This document shows, piece after piece, positions 47,761 through 56,385 of a DNA stretch of 64,000 nt. Position 1 is the first letter of the stretch. Each line of letters starts with the position of its first letter. The translations under genes were made by a program, and so were the position numbers. The DNA is from BOG-908 sp963692875 (GTDB taxonomy: Bacteria > Pseudomonadota > Alphaproteobacteria > Acetobacterales > Acetobacteraceae), in the NCBI GenBank assembly GCA_965198755.1, contig OZ240673.1, forward strand, positions 1,612,001 to 1,676,000. The letters run 5' to 3'. The notes beneath the pieces are model-generated. The model saw only the letters and a list, made by a program, of their open reading frames with translations. It was not told where the DNA came from and searched no databases.

Positions 47761-50700
47761 ATGATCGGCATCGTCAAAGTGGCCCTCAGCCGCCCCTACA
47801 CCTTCGTGGTGATGGCGGTGCTCATCCTGATCTTCGGCGTGCTCTCGGCCGTGCGCACTGCCACCGACATCCTGCCCAACATCGGCATCCCGGTGGTCGC
47901 TGCGGTGTGGTCGTATAACGGCCTGTCGCCGGACGACATGTCCGGCCGCGTCATCTATTATTACGAGCGCACGCTGAGCAGCCAGGTCAACGACATCGCC
48001 CACATCGAGAGCCAGTCGATGTTCGGCTACGGCGTGGTGAAGATCTTCTTCCAGCCGACCGTCAACATCAACGCGGCGCTGGCCCAGGTCACCGCCGCAT
48101 CGCAGACGGTGCTGAAAGCGCTGCCGGCGGGCATCACGCCGCCGCAGATCCTCGAGTTCAACGCCTCCAGCGTGCCCATCCTGCAGCTTGCGCTGTCCAG
48201 CAAGACCCTCTCGCAGGCCAGGCTGTTCGACTACGGCCAGAACTTCATCCGCCCGCAACTGGCCACCGTTCCGGGTGCGGCGATCCCCTCGCCCTACGGC
48301 GGCAAGGTGCGCCAGATCCAGATCGACCTCGACAGCCACGCGATGCAGGCGCGCGGGCTTTCCGCCCAGGACGTGGTCGCTGCCCTGGCCGAGCAGAACC
48401 TGGTCACCCCCGTGGGCTCGGAGAAGGTCGGCAGCTTCGAGTGGAACGTGTCGCTGAACGACGCGCCCCGCGAGCTCGACGAACTCGAGAACCTGCCGAT
48501 CAAGACCGTCAACGGCACGGTGGTGACCATGCGCGACGTGGCGCACGTCCGCGACGGCTCGCCGCCGCAGACCAACATCGTCCACCAGGACGGCACCCAC
48601 GCCGTGCTGATGACCATCCTGAAGTCGGGCTCGGCCTCCACGCTCGACATCATCGCCAACGTCAAAGCGATCCTGCCGCAGATAAAGGCCAGCCTGCCGC
48701 CCAGCCTCCAGCTCGATGCGGTGGGCGACCAGTCGGTGTTCGTCACCTCGGCGGTGATGGGCGTGGTGCGCGAGGGGCTGATCGCCGCGGGGCTGACCGG
48801 CGTGCTGATCCTGATCTTCCTCGGCAGCTGGCGCTCCACGCTGATCATCACGGTGTCGATCCCGCTGGCGATCCTGTTCTCGCTGACGATGCTCTCGGTG
48901 ATCGGCGAGAGCATCAACGTGATGACCCTGGGCGGCCTGGCGCTGGCCGTCGGCATCCTGGTGGACGACGCCACCGTCACCATCGAGAACATCAACTACC
49001 ACCTCGAAAGCGGCAAGGAGGTGGAGACGGCGATCCTGGACGGCGCGCGGCAGATCGTGGTGCCGGCCACCGTCTCGCTGCTGTGCATCTGCATCGTGTT
49101 CGTGCCGATGTTCAGCCTCAGCGGCGTCGCCGGCTTCCTGTTCCGCCCGCTTGCCGAGGCGGTGGTGTTCGCGATGATCGGCTCGTACATCCTCTCGCGC
49201 ACGCTGGTGCCGACGCTGGCCAACTTTCTGTTGCAAAAGCACGTGCACCACGCGGGGCCGGCCGCGCGCACAGGGTTCTTCGGGCGCTTCCAGAAGGGGT
49301 TCGAGACGCGGTTCGAGCGCGTCCGCGGCGGCTACGTGGGCCTGCTGGAGCTCGCCCTGGCGCACCGGCCGCGAGTGATCGTCGGGTTCTTCGCGGCCGT
49401 GCTGCTGTCGTTCGGGCTGGCGCCGTTCCTGGGGCAGAACTTCTTCCCCGAGGTGGACAGCGATCAGATCAAGCTGCACGTGCGCGCGCAGACCGGCATG
49501 CGCATCGAGGACGTCTCCGCCCTGTGCGGCCGTATCGAGGAGGCGATCCGCGACCACGTCATTCCGCCGGCACATCTCGACACGATCGTCGACAACATCG
49601 GCCTGCCGGTCAGCGGCATAAACCTCGCCTACGGCAACTCCGGCACCATCAGCGGCGGCGACGCAGACATCCTGATTACGCTGAAGGGTGCCACGCTGGA
49701 CGACTACGCCCGCGCCCTGCGCGCCTACCTGCCGCGCCACTTCCCCGGCACCGTGTTCGCCCTGCTGCCGGCCGACATCACCACGCAGATCGTCAATTTC
49801 GGCCTGCCGGCGCCGATCGACCTGCAGGTGGTGGGCCAGGACCTGGTGGCCAACCGCGCCTACGCCGACCGCCTGCTGGCGCGCATCGCGCGGGTACCGG
49901 GTGTTGCCGACGCTCGTATCCAGCAAGAGTTCAACGAGCCGACGCTGCGGGTGGACGTGGACCGCCAGCTCGCCTCGCTGGTCGGCATCACCGAGAAGGA
50001 CGCGGCCACCTCCATGCTCGACAGCCTGGCGGGCAGCATACAGACGGCACCCACCTTCTGGCTGAACCCGCATAACGGCGTGTCCTACCCCATCGTGGTG
50101 CAGACGCCGCAGTACGACGTGGACAGCATCGGCAATTTGCAAAACACCATGCTGGGCTCGGGCAACCGGACGGAGCTGCTGGGCGGCCTGGCAAAGGTGC
50201 ACACGCAGACCAGCGACGCCGTGGTGTCGCACTACAACGTCCGCCCGGTGATCGACATCTACGCCACCAACCAGGGCCGCGACCTCGGTGCGGTCGCCGA
50301 CGACATCAACCGCATCCTGCGCGAGGAAGCGCACGGCCTGCCGCACGGCAGCCAGGTGACGCTGCGCGGCCAGGTGACCACCATGAAGGAGGCGTACGGC
50401 CAGCTGTTCGGCGGCCTCGCCTTTGCCATCGTGCTGATCTACCTGCTCATCGTCGTCAACTTCCAAAGCTGGACTGACCCGGCGGTGATCGTCATGGGCC
50501 TGCCCGGCGCGCTGGCCGGCATCGTGTGGATGCTGTTCCTGACCGGCACCACGCTGTCGGTGCCGGCGCTGACCGGTGCCATCATGTGCATGGGTGTGGC
50601 CACCGCCAACTCCATCCTGGTGATCAGTTTCGCGCGCGAGCGGATGCAGAGCGGCATGGACGCGTTGCAGGCCGCGCTGGAGGCGGGTGCCACGCGTTTC

Positions 50701-50949
50701 CGCCCGGTGCTGATGACCGCGCTGGCCATGGGCATCGGCCTCGCACCCACAGCACTCAGCGCCGAGCAGAACGCGCCGCTGGGACGCGCGGTGATCGGCG
50801 GGCTGCTGTTCGCCACCGCGGCCACGCTGTTCGTGGTGCCGATTATCTTCAGCCTGGTCCACAAACGCGAAAACCTGCCTGCGCGGACGGGCGGCAACCT
50901 GCCCCGCGGTGCACAATCATCCATGGCAGCTTCCCAGGCGGCGGAGTGA
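47761..50949 (+). CDS. RND efflux permease
   Basis: A 1062-residue inner-membrane proton-driven pump, the energising part of a complete tripartite system with the adaptor and outer-membrane factor that follow. The usual RND order is visible: TM1 (YTFVVMAVLILIFGV), first porter domain, TM2-TM6 with GGLALAVGILVDDATVTIEN carrying the proton-relay acids, GQNFFPEVDSDQ after TM7, second porter domain, and TM8-TM12 with GVATANSILVISFARERM. It is only distantly like the MdtBC pair at the left of the window and belongs to a different RND branch. The adaptor begins 5 bases after the stop. Substrates unknown. Confidence 0.94.
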   Translation: MIGIVKVALSRPYTFVVMAVLILIFGVLSAVRTATDILPNIGIPVVAAVWSYNGLSPDDMSGRVIYYYERTLSSQVNDIAHIESQSMFGYGVVKIFFQPTVNINAALAQVTAASQTVLKALPAGITPPQILEFNASSVPILQLALSSKTLSQARLFDYGQNFIRPQLATVPGAAIPSPYGGKVRQIQIDLDSHAMQARGLSAQDVVAALAEQNLVTPVGSEKVGSFEWNVSLNDAPRELDELENLPIKTVNGTVVTMRDVAHVRDGSPPQTNIVHQDGTHAVLMTILKSGSASTLDIIANVKAILPQIKASLPPSLQLDAVGDQSVFVTSAVMGVVREGLIAAGLTGVLILIFLGSWRSTLIITVSIPLAILFSLTMLSVIGESINVMTLGGLALAVGILVDDATVTIENINYHLESGKEVETAILDGARQIVVPATVSLLCICIVFVPMFSLSGVAGFLFRPLAEAVVFAMIGSYILSRTLVPTLANFLLQKHVHHAGPAARTGFFGRFQKGFETRFERVRGGYVGLLELALAHRPRVIVGFFAAVLLSFGLAPFLGQNFFPEVDSDQIKLHVRAQTGMRIEDVSALCGRIEEAIRDHVIPPAHLDTIVDNIGLPVSGINLAYGNSGTISGGDADILITLKGATLDDYARALRAYLPRHFPGTVFALLPADITTQIVNFGLPAPIDLQVVGQDLVANRAYADRLLARIARVPGVADARIQQEFNEPTLRVDVDRQLASLVGITEKDAATSMLDSLAGSIQTAPTFWLNPHNGVSYPIVVQTPQYDVDSIGNLQNTMLGSGNRTELLGGLAKVHTQTSDAVVSHYNVRPVIDIYATNQGRDLGAVADDINRILREEAHGLPHGSQVTLRGQVTTMKEAYGQLFGGLAFAIVLIYLLIVVNFQSWTDPAVIVMGLPGALAGIVWMLFLTGTTLSVPALTGAIMCMGVATANSILVISFARERMQSGMDALQAALEAGATRFRPVLMTALAMGIGLAPTALSAEQNAPLGRAVIGGLLFATAATLFVVPIIFSLVHKRENLPARTGGNLPRGAQSSMAASQAAE

Positions 50950-50954
50950 ACGAC

Positions 50955-52232
50955 ATGCCGGACGACACGCGGCCGCTGGCCATCCCGCCCATGGCTGAAG
51001 ACGATGTGGCGGAGCACCGCACCCACGCGGAGGGCCACCAGCAGGGGCACCGCGCGCCGCACGGGCGGCCGAAGCGCCTAGGGCTGTTCGCCGTGGTGGT
51101 GCTGGTGCTGGCGGCAGCGGCCGCCGCCTGGGGCATTTTCACCCGCCACCGCACCGTCGCCGAGCTGGCTACCTGGACGACGCAGCAGGCGGTGGTCACC
51201 GTCAGCGTGGCACACCCGACGCACGACGACGCGCCGCGCAAGCTGGCCCTGCCCGGCGACGTGGAAGCGTTCTACGAGGCGTCGATCTACGCCCGCGTCA
51301 GCGGCTACCTCGCCGGCTGGAGCCAGGACATCGGCGCCCACGTGCATGCCGGCCAGGTGCTGGCCACCATCGACACGCCGGACCTCGATGAGGAGTTGGC
51401 GCAGGCACAGGCCGACCTCGCCACCTCGCAGGCGCAGTCAACGCTGGCCGACCTCACGGCCAAGCGCTGGCACGCACTGCTCGCGTCGAACTCGGTGTCC
51501 GTGCAGTCGTCCGACGAGAAAGAGGGCGACGCCAGCGCGCGCCACGCCGAGGTGAACGCGCAGAAGGCGCATGTAGACCGGCTGCGCGCGCTGGAGGGCT
51601 TCAAGAAGCTGACCGCACCGTTCGACGGCGTGGTGACCGCGCGCAACACCGACGTGGGCGCGCTGATCACCGGCGGGTCGAGTGCCGCCATCGCGCTGTT
51701 CAAGGTGGCCGACATGCACGAGATGCGCGTCTACGTCCGCGTGCCGCAGGCCTACGCCAGCGAATTGCGGCCCGGCATGCAGGCAACGCTGACCGAGCCG
51801 CAATACCCCGGCCGCACGTTCCCGGCGAGCCTGGCCACCACGTCGCAGTCCGTCGCCGCGGAGAGCCGCACCGTGCTGGTCGAGCTGATGGCGCCCAACA
51901 AGGAGGGCAAGCTGTGGGCCGGCACCTTCGCCGACGTGCGCTTCGACGTGCCCGGCAACGAGGGCGTGCTGCTTGTGCCGGCCAGCGCGCTGATCTTCCG
52001 CGCCCACGGCGCGCAGCTGGCGACTGTGGACAAGGACAGCCGCGTCGTCATGAAGGACGTGAGCATCGGCCGCAACCTCGGCTCCGAGATCGAGATCGAG
52101 AGCGGCATCGACGCCGCCGACCGGGTGGTGAGCACGCCGCTCGACACCATCGAGGACGGCGACAAGGTCAACGTCGTAGCCGACAAGGCAAGCCCGGCGC
52201 CGCCCGCGTCTGCCGCCACGGCGTCGGAATAG
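50955..52232 (+). CDS. RND periplasmic adaptor (membrane fusion protein)
   Basis: A 425-residue adaptor linking the RND pump to its outer-membrane channel. A cytoplasmic histidine-rich stretch (HRTHAEGHQQGHRAPHG) precedes a single membrane anchor (LFAVVVLVLAAAAAAWGIF). The lipoyl/hairpin part is ARVSGYLAGWSQDIGAHVHA and GQVLATIDTPDLDEELAQAQ; the beta-barrel follows around FDGVVTARNTDVGALITGG, and a C-terminal domain ends near DKVNVV. ATG 50955 has GGAG 8 bases upstream; a GTG overlapping the permease stop is possible. The histidine cluster might suggest metal contact but could be neutral. Confidence 0.92.
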   Translation: MPDDTRPLAIPPMAEDDVAEHRTHAEGHQQGHRAPHGRPKRLGLFAVVVLVLAAAAAAWGIFTRHRTVAELATWTTQQAVVTVSVAHPTHDDAPRKLALPGDVEAFYEASIYARVSGYLAGWSQDIGAHVHAGQVLATIDTPDLDEELAQAQADLATSQAQSTLADLTAKRWHALLASNSVSVQSSDEKEGDASARHAEVNAQKAHVDRLRALEGFKKLTAPFDGVVTARNTDVGALITGGSSAAIALFKVADMHEMRVYVRVPQAYASELRPGMQATLTEPQYPGRTFPASLATTSQSVAAESRTVLVELMAPNKEGKLWAGTFADVRFDVPGNEGVLLVPASALIFRAHGAQLATVDKDSRVVMKDVSIGRNLGSEIEIESGIDAADRVVSTPLDTIEDGDKVNVVADKASPAPPASAATASE

Positions 52233-52251
52233 GGCGGGGGTTCGGCTGCGC

Positions 52252-53868
52252 GTGGACGGATCGTATCGACGGGGGGCCCAGGGGCCGACGCGATGGCCGG
52301 TGCGGCTGGCAGCCGGACTGCTGGCAGCCGTACCAGGGCCCGCGCGGCGGCTGGTGCGGTGGCGGGCTCCGCTGGCGGCCGGACTGCTAGCCGCCGCCGC
52401 ACCAGGGCCGACGCTGTGGCAAGCGACGCTGGCAACCGGACTGCTGGCCGCCTTGTCGGGCTGCAACCTGGCCCCGCACTACCACGTGCCATTGACCACC
52501 GTGCCCGTCACCTACCGGGAGGCAGCCGCCTTTCAGCCCGCGCAGCCGGCGGACAGCCTGCAGCGCGGCGATTGGTGGATGGTGTTCGGCGACCCGGTGC
52601 TCGACGGGCTGGAGCAGCAGGTGGACGGGGCCAGCCCGACGCTCGCCGCCTCGCTGGACATACTGCAGCAGGCGCGCGCCCAGGCGGCGCAGGCCCAGGC
52701 CGGGCTGTATCCGACGCTGTCGATTGGCGGGCAGATCCATGAGGACAGGCAGTCCGACCGCCGGCCGACGCGCCGACCCGGGCAGGCCAACCAGTACCTC
52801 GACAACAGCATCAGCGCCCAGGCCAACTACGAGGTCGATTTGTGGGGCCGCGTCGCCAACGCGGTCCGGGCGGGACGATACGCGGCGCAGGCGACGGCGG
52901 CCGACGTGGAGGGCACCCGCCTCAGCCTGCACGCCGAGCTGGCCGACGACTACCTGACGCTGCGCGGCCTCGACGCCCAGTCCCAGGTGCTGCAAAACGC
53001 GGCGGCCGCCTACCGCCAGGCGCTGCGCATCACGCAGAACCGCTTCGCCGGCAAGATCGCCTCGGGCATCGACGTGAGCCGGGCGCAGACGCAGCTCGGC
53101 AACGCAGACGCCGCGATCATCGACACCACGGCCAGGCGCGCGCTGATGGAGCACGCTATCGCCGTGCTGGTGGGGCGCCTGCCGTCCGAGTTCAGCCTGT
53201 CGCCGACCGCGTGGACGCTGGCGCTGCCGCAGGTCTCCGCCGGGCTGCCGAGCACGCTGCTGGAACGCCGCCCGGACGTGGCCTCCGCGGAACGGCAGAT
53301 GGCGGCGGCCAACGCCACCATCGGCGTGGCACGCGCGGCGTTCTACCCGCGGCTGTCGCTCGACATGCTGTACGGGCTGCAGGACACCGGCTTCCAGCTG
53401 TTCAGCCTGCCGAACGATTGCTGGGCGATCGGCCCAGGGCTCGCCTTGCCGCTGTTCGAAGGCGGGCTACGGCGGGCGCAGGAGGCGGCGGCGGTGGCAC
53501 AGTTCCGCCTGGCCGAGGCGCATTACCGCCAGGCGGTGCTGACCGCGTTCCAGGAGGTCGAGGACGCACTCTCGCAGCTGCGGCTGCTGGGCCAGGAGAC
53601 GACGCAGCAGGATGCGGCCGTGCGGGCGGCGCAGCAGACGGTGACGATGACGACGAACCTGTACAAGGACGGGGCGACGAGCTTCCTCGACGTGGTGGTG
53701 GCCCAGACGGCCGAGCTGCAGTCCGAGCAGGCGGCGACGGGCCTGCGCACCCGGCGCGTGCAGGCGGACGTGGATCTGGTGCGTGCACTCGGCGGCGGCT
53801 GGACGGTGCGCGACCTGCCGGACTTCAAGGGTGGGATGCTGGCGGACAAGGGCGGTCCGGCGCACTGA
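52252..53868 (+). CDS. Outer-membrane efflux factor (NodT/OprM-like lipoprotein) with triplicated signal region
   Basis: An outer-membrane channel protein of the TolC/NodT class (538 residues from GTG 52252), third gene of the RND operon. The lipobox is ALSGC, near residue 71, so it is lipid-anchored like OprM. The channel domain has the usual duplicated helical pattern: PTLAASLDILQQARAQAAQA, NYEVDLWGRVANAVRAGRYA, LTLRGLDAQSQVLQNAAAAY, PSTLLERRPDVASAERQMAA and a second half ending KDGATSFLDVVVAQTAELQS. Upstream of the lipobox the hydrophobic segment occurs three times (LAAGLLAAV, LAAGLLAAAA, LATGLLAALSGC), encoded by 57-66 bp tandem repeats. The true start may be any in-frame GTG in that region. 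Confidence 0.9.
   Translation: MDGSYRRGAQGPTRWPVRLAAGLLAAVPGPARRLVRWRAPLAAGLLAAAAPGPTLWQATLATGLLAALSGCNLAPHYHVPLTTVPVTYREAAAFQPAQPADSLQRGDWWMVFGDPVLDGLEQQVDGASPTLAASLDILQQARAQAAQAQAGLYPTLSIGGQIHEDRQSDRRPTRRPGQANQYLDNSISAQANYEVDLWGRVANAVRAGRYAAQATAADVEGTRLSLHAELADDYLTLRGLDAQSQVLQNAAAAYRQALRITQNRFAGKIASGIDVSRAQTQLGNADAAIIDTTARRALMEHAIAVLVGRLPSEFSLSPTAWTLALPQVSAGLPSTLLERRPDVASAERQMAAANATIGVARAAFYPRLSLDMLYGLQDTGFQLFSLPNDCWAIGPGLALPLFEGGLRRAQEAAAVAQFRLAEAHYRQAVLTAFQEVEDALSQLRLLGQETTQQDAAVRAAQQTVTMTTNLYKDGATSFLDVVVAQTAELQSEQAATGLRTRRVQADVDLVRALGGGWTVRDLPDFKGGMLADKGGPAH
52278..52455 (+). repeat. Tandem repeat in the 5' end of the outer-membrane factor gene
   Basis: Three units with the shared core CTGGCAGCCGGACTGCTGGC start at 52306, 52372 and 52429 (66- and 57-bp spacing), and all keep the reading frame. 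Confidence 0.8.
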
Positions 53869-53879
53869 CCGGCGGACAG

Positions 53880-54012
53880 AAAGCAAGGCCTGCTTTTTTG
53901 AAAAAAAGCAGCAAAAAACTTTTGGTCCGGCTGTCGCGGAGTTTCCTTCCGCGAGTACTCCAGGGAACAAAAGTTTTTTGGTTCTTTTTTTCAAAAAAGA
54001 ACCGCTTGCTTT
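53880..54012. repeat. Compound intergenic repeat R32 (GCAG/GAAC type)
   Basis: Centre: GGCTGTCGCGGAGTTTCC and GCGAGTACTCCAGGGAAC. It ends 5 bases before the LysR start codon. Confidence 0.92.
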
Positions 54013-54017
54013 CGCTC

Positions 54018-54903
54018 ATGACCTTCGAACAGCTCCGCATCTTCGTCGCCGTCGCCGAGGAACAGCACGTCACCCGGGCAGCGCGGACCCTGCGGCTGGC
54101 CCAATCCGCGGCCAGTGCGGCGGTCGGAGCGCTCGAGGCAAGGCACGGCGCCAAGCTGTTCCACCGCGTCGGGCGCGGCATCGAGCTCACCCAGGCGAAC
54201 GTGCTGTTCCTGCCCGAAGCCCGCGCTGTCCTGGCCCGCGCGAGCGCCGCCGAGCTGGCGCTGGCCGAGCTCGGCGGGCTGGAGCGCGGCACCTTGTCCG
54301 TGCACGCCAGCCAGACCATCGCCAGCTACTGGCTGCCGCGCCACCTGGTGGCATTCCACCGCGCCCACCCGAGAATCGAGATCGCGCTGGCCGTCGGCAA
54401 CACCGCGCAAGCGGCAGCGCGTGTGCGTGACGGCGGCGGAACTCGGCTTCGTGGAGGGCGCGGTGGACGACGCGCTGCTGTCCAGCGTGACCGTCGCCCG
54501 CGACCGGCTGGTTCTGGTGGTGGGGCCGGAGCATGCATGGGCGAGCGGCGGGCAGTTGGCCGCGCAGGATCTGCCCGGCAGCGCCTGGGTGTTGCGCGAG
54601 CAGGGGTCCGGCACGCGGTCAGCCTTCGAGAGCGCGCTGACCGGCTACGGGCTGAAGCTTGCGGATCTGCGTGTGGCACTCTGCCTGCCGTCGAACGAGG
54701 CGGTGCGCGCCGCGGTGGAGGCCGGGTTGGGCGCCACCGTCATCTCGGCGTCCGTGGCAGCGCCCACCCTGGAAGCCGGCCTGCTGAAACAGGTGGCGTT
54801 GACGCTGCCGGAGCGCGCCTTCCATGTGCTCCGTCATAGTGAACGATATCGCAGCCGCGCTGCGGACGCGTTGATGGCGCTGATTGCGCCGGCGCGCGTC
54901 TGA
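54018..54903 (+). pseudogene. LysR-family regulator (YeiE/CysB-like), split by a one-base frameshift
   Basis: The reading frame from ATG 54018 gives a standard LysR winged helix (MTFEQLRIFVAVAEEQHVTR, AARTLRLAQSAASAAVGALE) and the start of the substrate-binding domain up to AQAAARVRDG. The homologous continuation AELGFVEGAVDDALLSSVTV to the stop at 54903 is in the next frame, reached by skipping one base near 54435 in GGCGGCGG. Corrected, the protein would be about 295 residues and complete. Either the gene is inactivated, or this is a sequencing error in a GC run. It precedes a YeiH-family exporter, as E. coli yeiE neighbours yeiH, supporting a role in sulfite/sulfur-related control. Confidence 0.85.
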
Positions 54904-54913
54904 CGCGTGGACA

Positions 54914-55050
54914 GGCAAGGCAAGCGGTTCTTTTTTGAAAAAAAGAACCAAAAAACTTTGTTCCCTTGGGCGCGCGCTGCAGAAACATGCGCGACAGCCG
55001 GACCAAAAGTCTTTTGCTTCTTTTCTTCAGAAAAGAAGGCCTTGCTTTCT
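54914..55050. repeat. Compound intergenic repeat R33 (GAAC/GAAG type)
   Basis: A standard copy between the LysR gene and the YeiH-like exporter. Confidence 0.92.
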
Positions 55051-55126
55051 GCTTTTAAGACCAATCCCCAAAACAGATTGGTTCAACCTGAACATACGCC
55101 TATTCCGATGAACTAAGCCGCCTATC

Positions 55127-56218
55127 ATGCACGGAACACTTCAGTCAGGCGCCCGCGTGTTCCCACCTCTCGCCATCCGCAAGCTGCTGCCCGGCCTGCT
55201 GCTCTGCATGCTGGTCACCGCGCTCGCCAGCCTGCTTCAGGCGGCCGAGGTCAGGCTCGCCGGCCAGGCCTACCTGGAAGCGCTGGTGCTCGCCATCCTG
55301 CTGGGGGTGGCCATACGCACCGCCTGGACCCCGGGGGAGCGCTGGTATCCCGGCGTGGCGTTCAGTGCGAAGATCCTGCTCGAGGTCGCGGTCGTGCTGC
55401 TCGGCGCGTCGGTCAGCGTGGCGACCGTGCTGGCGCTGGGTCCGGCACTCCTCGGCGGCATCGTGCTGGTCGTGGCCGTCGCCATCGCCAGCAGCTACGC
55501 CATCAGCCGCGCGTTGGGGCTGGGCCAGCGCATGGCCATCCTGGTGGCGTGCGGCAACTCGATCTGCGGCAACTCGGCCATTGCAGCCGTGGCGCCGGTG
55601 ATCGGCGCGGACGGCGACGACGTGGCCTCTTCCATCGCGTTCACCGCCGTGCTCGGCGTGGTGACCGTATTGCTGCTGCCGCTTCTGGTGCCGGTGCTGC
55701 TGCTGTCGCTGACGCAGTACGGCGTGCTGGCCGGCCTGACCGTGTACGCGGTGCCGCAGGTGCTGGCCGCCACGCTGCCGATCGGCGCGCTCAGCAACCA
55801 GGTGGGCACCGTGGTCAAGCTGGTGCGCGTGCTGATGCTGGGGCCGGTGGTCCTGGCGCTGTCCGTGCTCGCCCGCCGCCTGCGCGACGAGGCAGACGAG
55901 GCCGCGTCTTGTGTCACCGCGGGAGACCGCCCGAAGCGCGGCGGGCCCAAGCTGCACGAGCTGGTGCCCTGGTTCATCGTCGGCTTCCTGGTGGTGCTGG
56001 CGCTGCGCTCCTTCGGGCTGATACCCGCCAGCCTGTTGCCGCCGGTCAAGACGGCCGCAAACCTGCTGACCACCGTCTCGATGGCCGCGCTGGGGCTGGG
56101 TGTTGACATGCGGGTGGTCGCGCAGGCCGGCCTGCGGGTCACGCTGGCGGTCACGCTCTCGCTGTTGGTTTTGTGCGGCATCAGCCTGGCGCTGATCCGG
56201 CTGTTGGGCGTGGCCTGA
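55127..56218 (+). CDS. YeiH/PSE-family putative sulfate exporter
   Basis: A 363-residue inner-membrane protein with about ten helices, belonging to the UPF0324/YeiH family annotated as putative sulfate exporters. The signature region VACGNSICGNSAIAAVAPVI is intact, as are FSAKILLEVAVVLLGASVSV and PQVLAATLPIGALSNQVGTV. MAALGLGVDMRVVAQAG and a final GISLALIRLLG complete the fold. The start is ATG 55127. The preceding gene is a LysR regulator, matching the yeiE-yeiH pairing. Transport of sulfate or a sulfonate is the family annotation; direct evidence is slight. Confidence 0.88.
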   Translation: MHGTLQSGARVFPPLAIRKLLPGLLLCMLVTALASLLQAAEVRLAGQAYLEALVLAILLGVAIRTAWTPGERWYPGVAFSAKILLEVAVVLLGASVSVATVLALGPALLGGIVLVVAVAIASSYAISRALGLGQRMAILVACGNSICGNSAIAAVAPVIGADGDDVASSIAFTAVLGVVTVLLLPLLVPVLLLSLTQYGVLAGLTVYAVPQVLAATLPIGALSNQVGTVVKLVRVLMLGPVVLALSVLARRLRDEADEAASCVTAGDRPKRGGPKLHELVPWFIVGFLVVLALRSFGLIPASLLPPVKTAANLLTTVSMAALGLGVDMRVVAQAGLRVTLAVTLSLLVLCGISLALIRLLGVA

Positions 56219-56249
56219 TACTTAAAGGCTGAGATCTTGACCGGAGAAA

Positions 56250-56385
56250 GGCAAGGCAAGCGGTTCTTTTTTGAAAAAAAGAACCAAAAGACTTTTGTTC
56301 CCTTGGGCGCGCGCTGCAGAACCATCGCGACAGCAGGGACAAAAGTCTTTTGCTTCTTTTCTTCAGAAAAGAAGGCCTTGCTTGC
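56250..56385. repeat. Compound intergenic repeat R34 (GAAC/GAAG type)
   Basis: A standard copy between convergent genes. Its right edge touches the stop codon of the ABC protein. Confidence 0.92.

Noticed and set aside
45595..50916. A very long minus-strand open frame covering the porin P2 region and the RND permease antisense
   Set aside because: Only the first 580 residues (to 47337) resemble a porin. The remainder is antisense to a clear RND gene and is open merely because of high GC; it has low-complexity composition rich in His, Gln and Arg.
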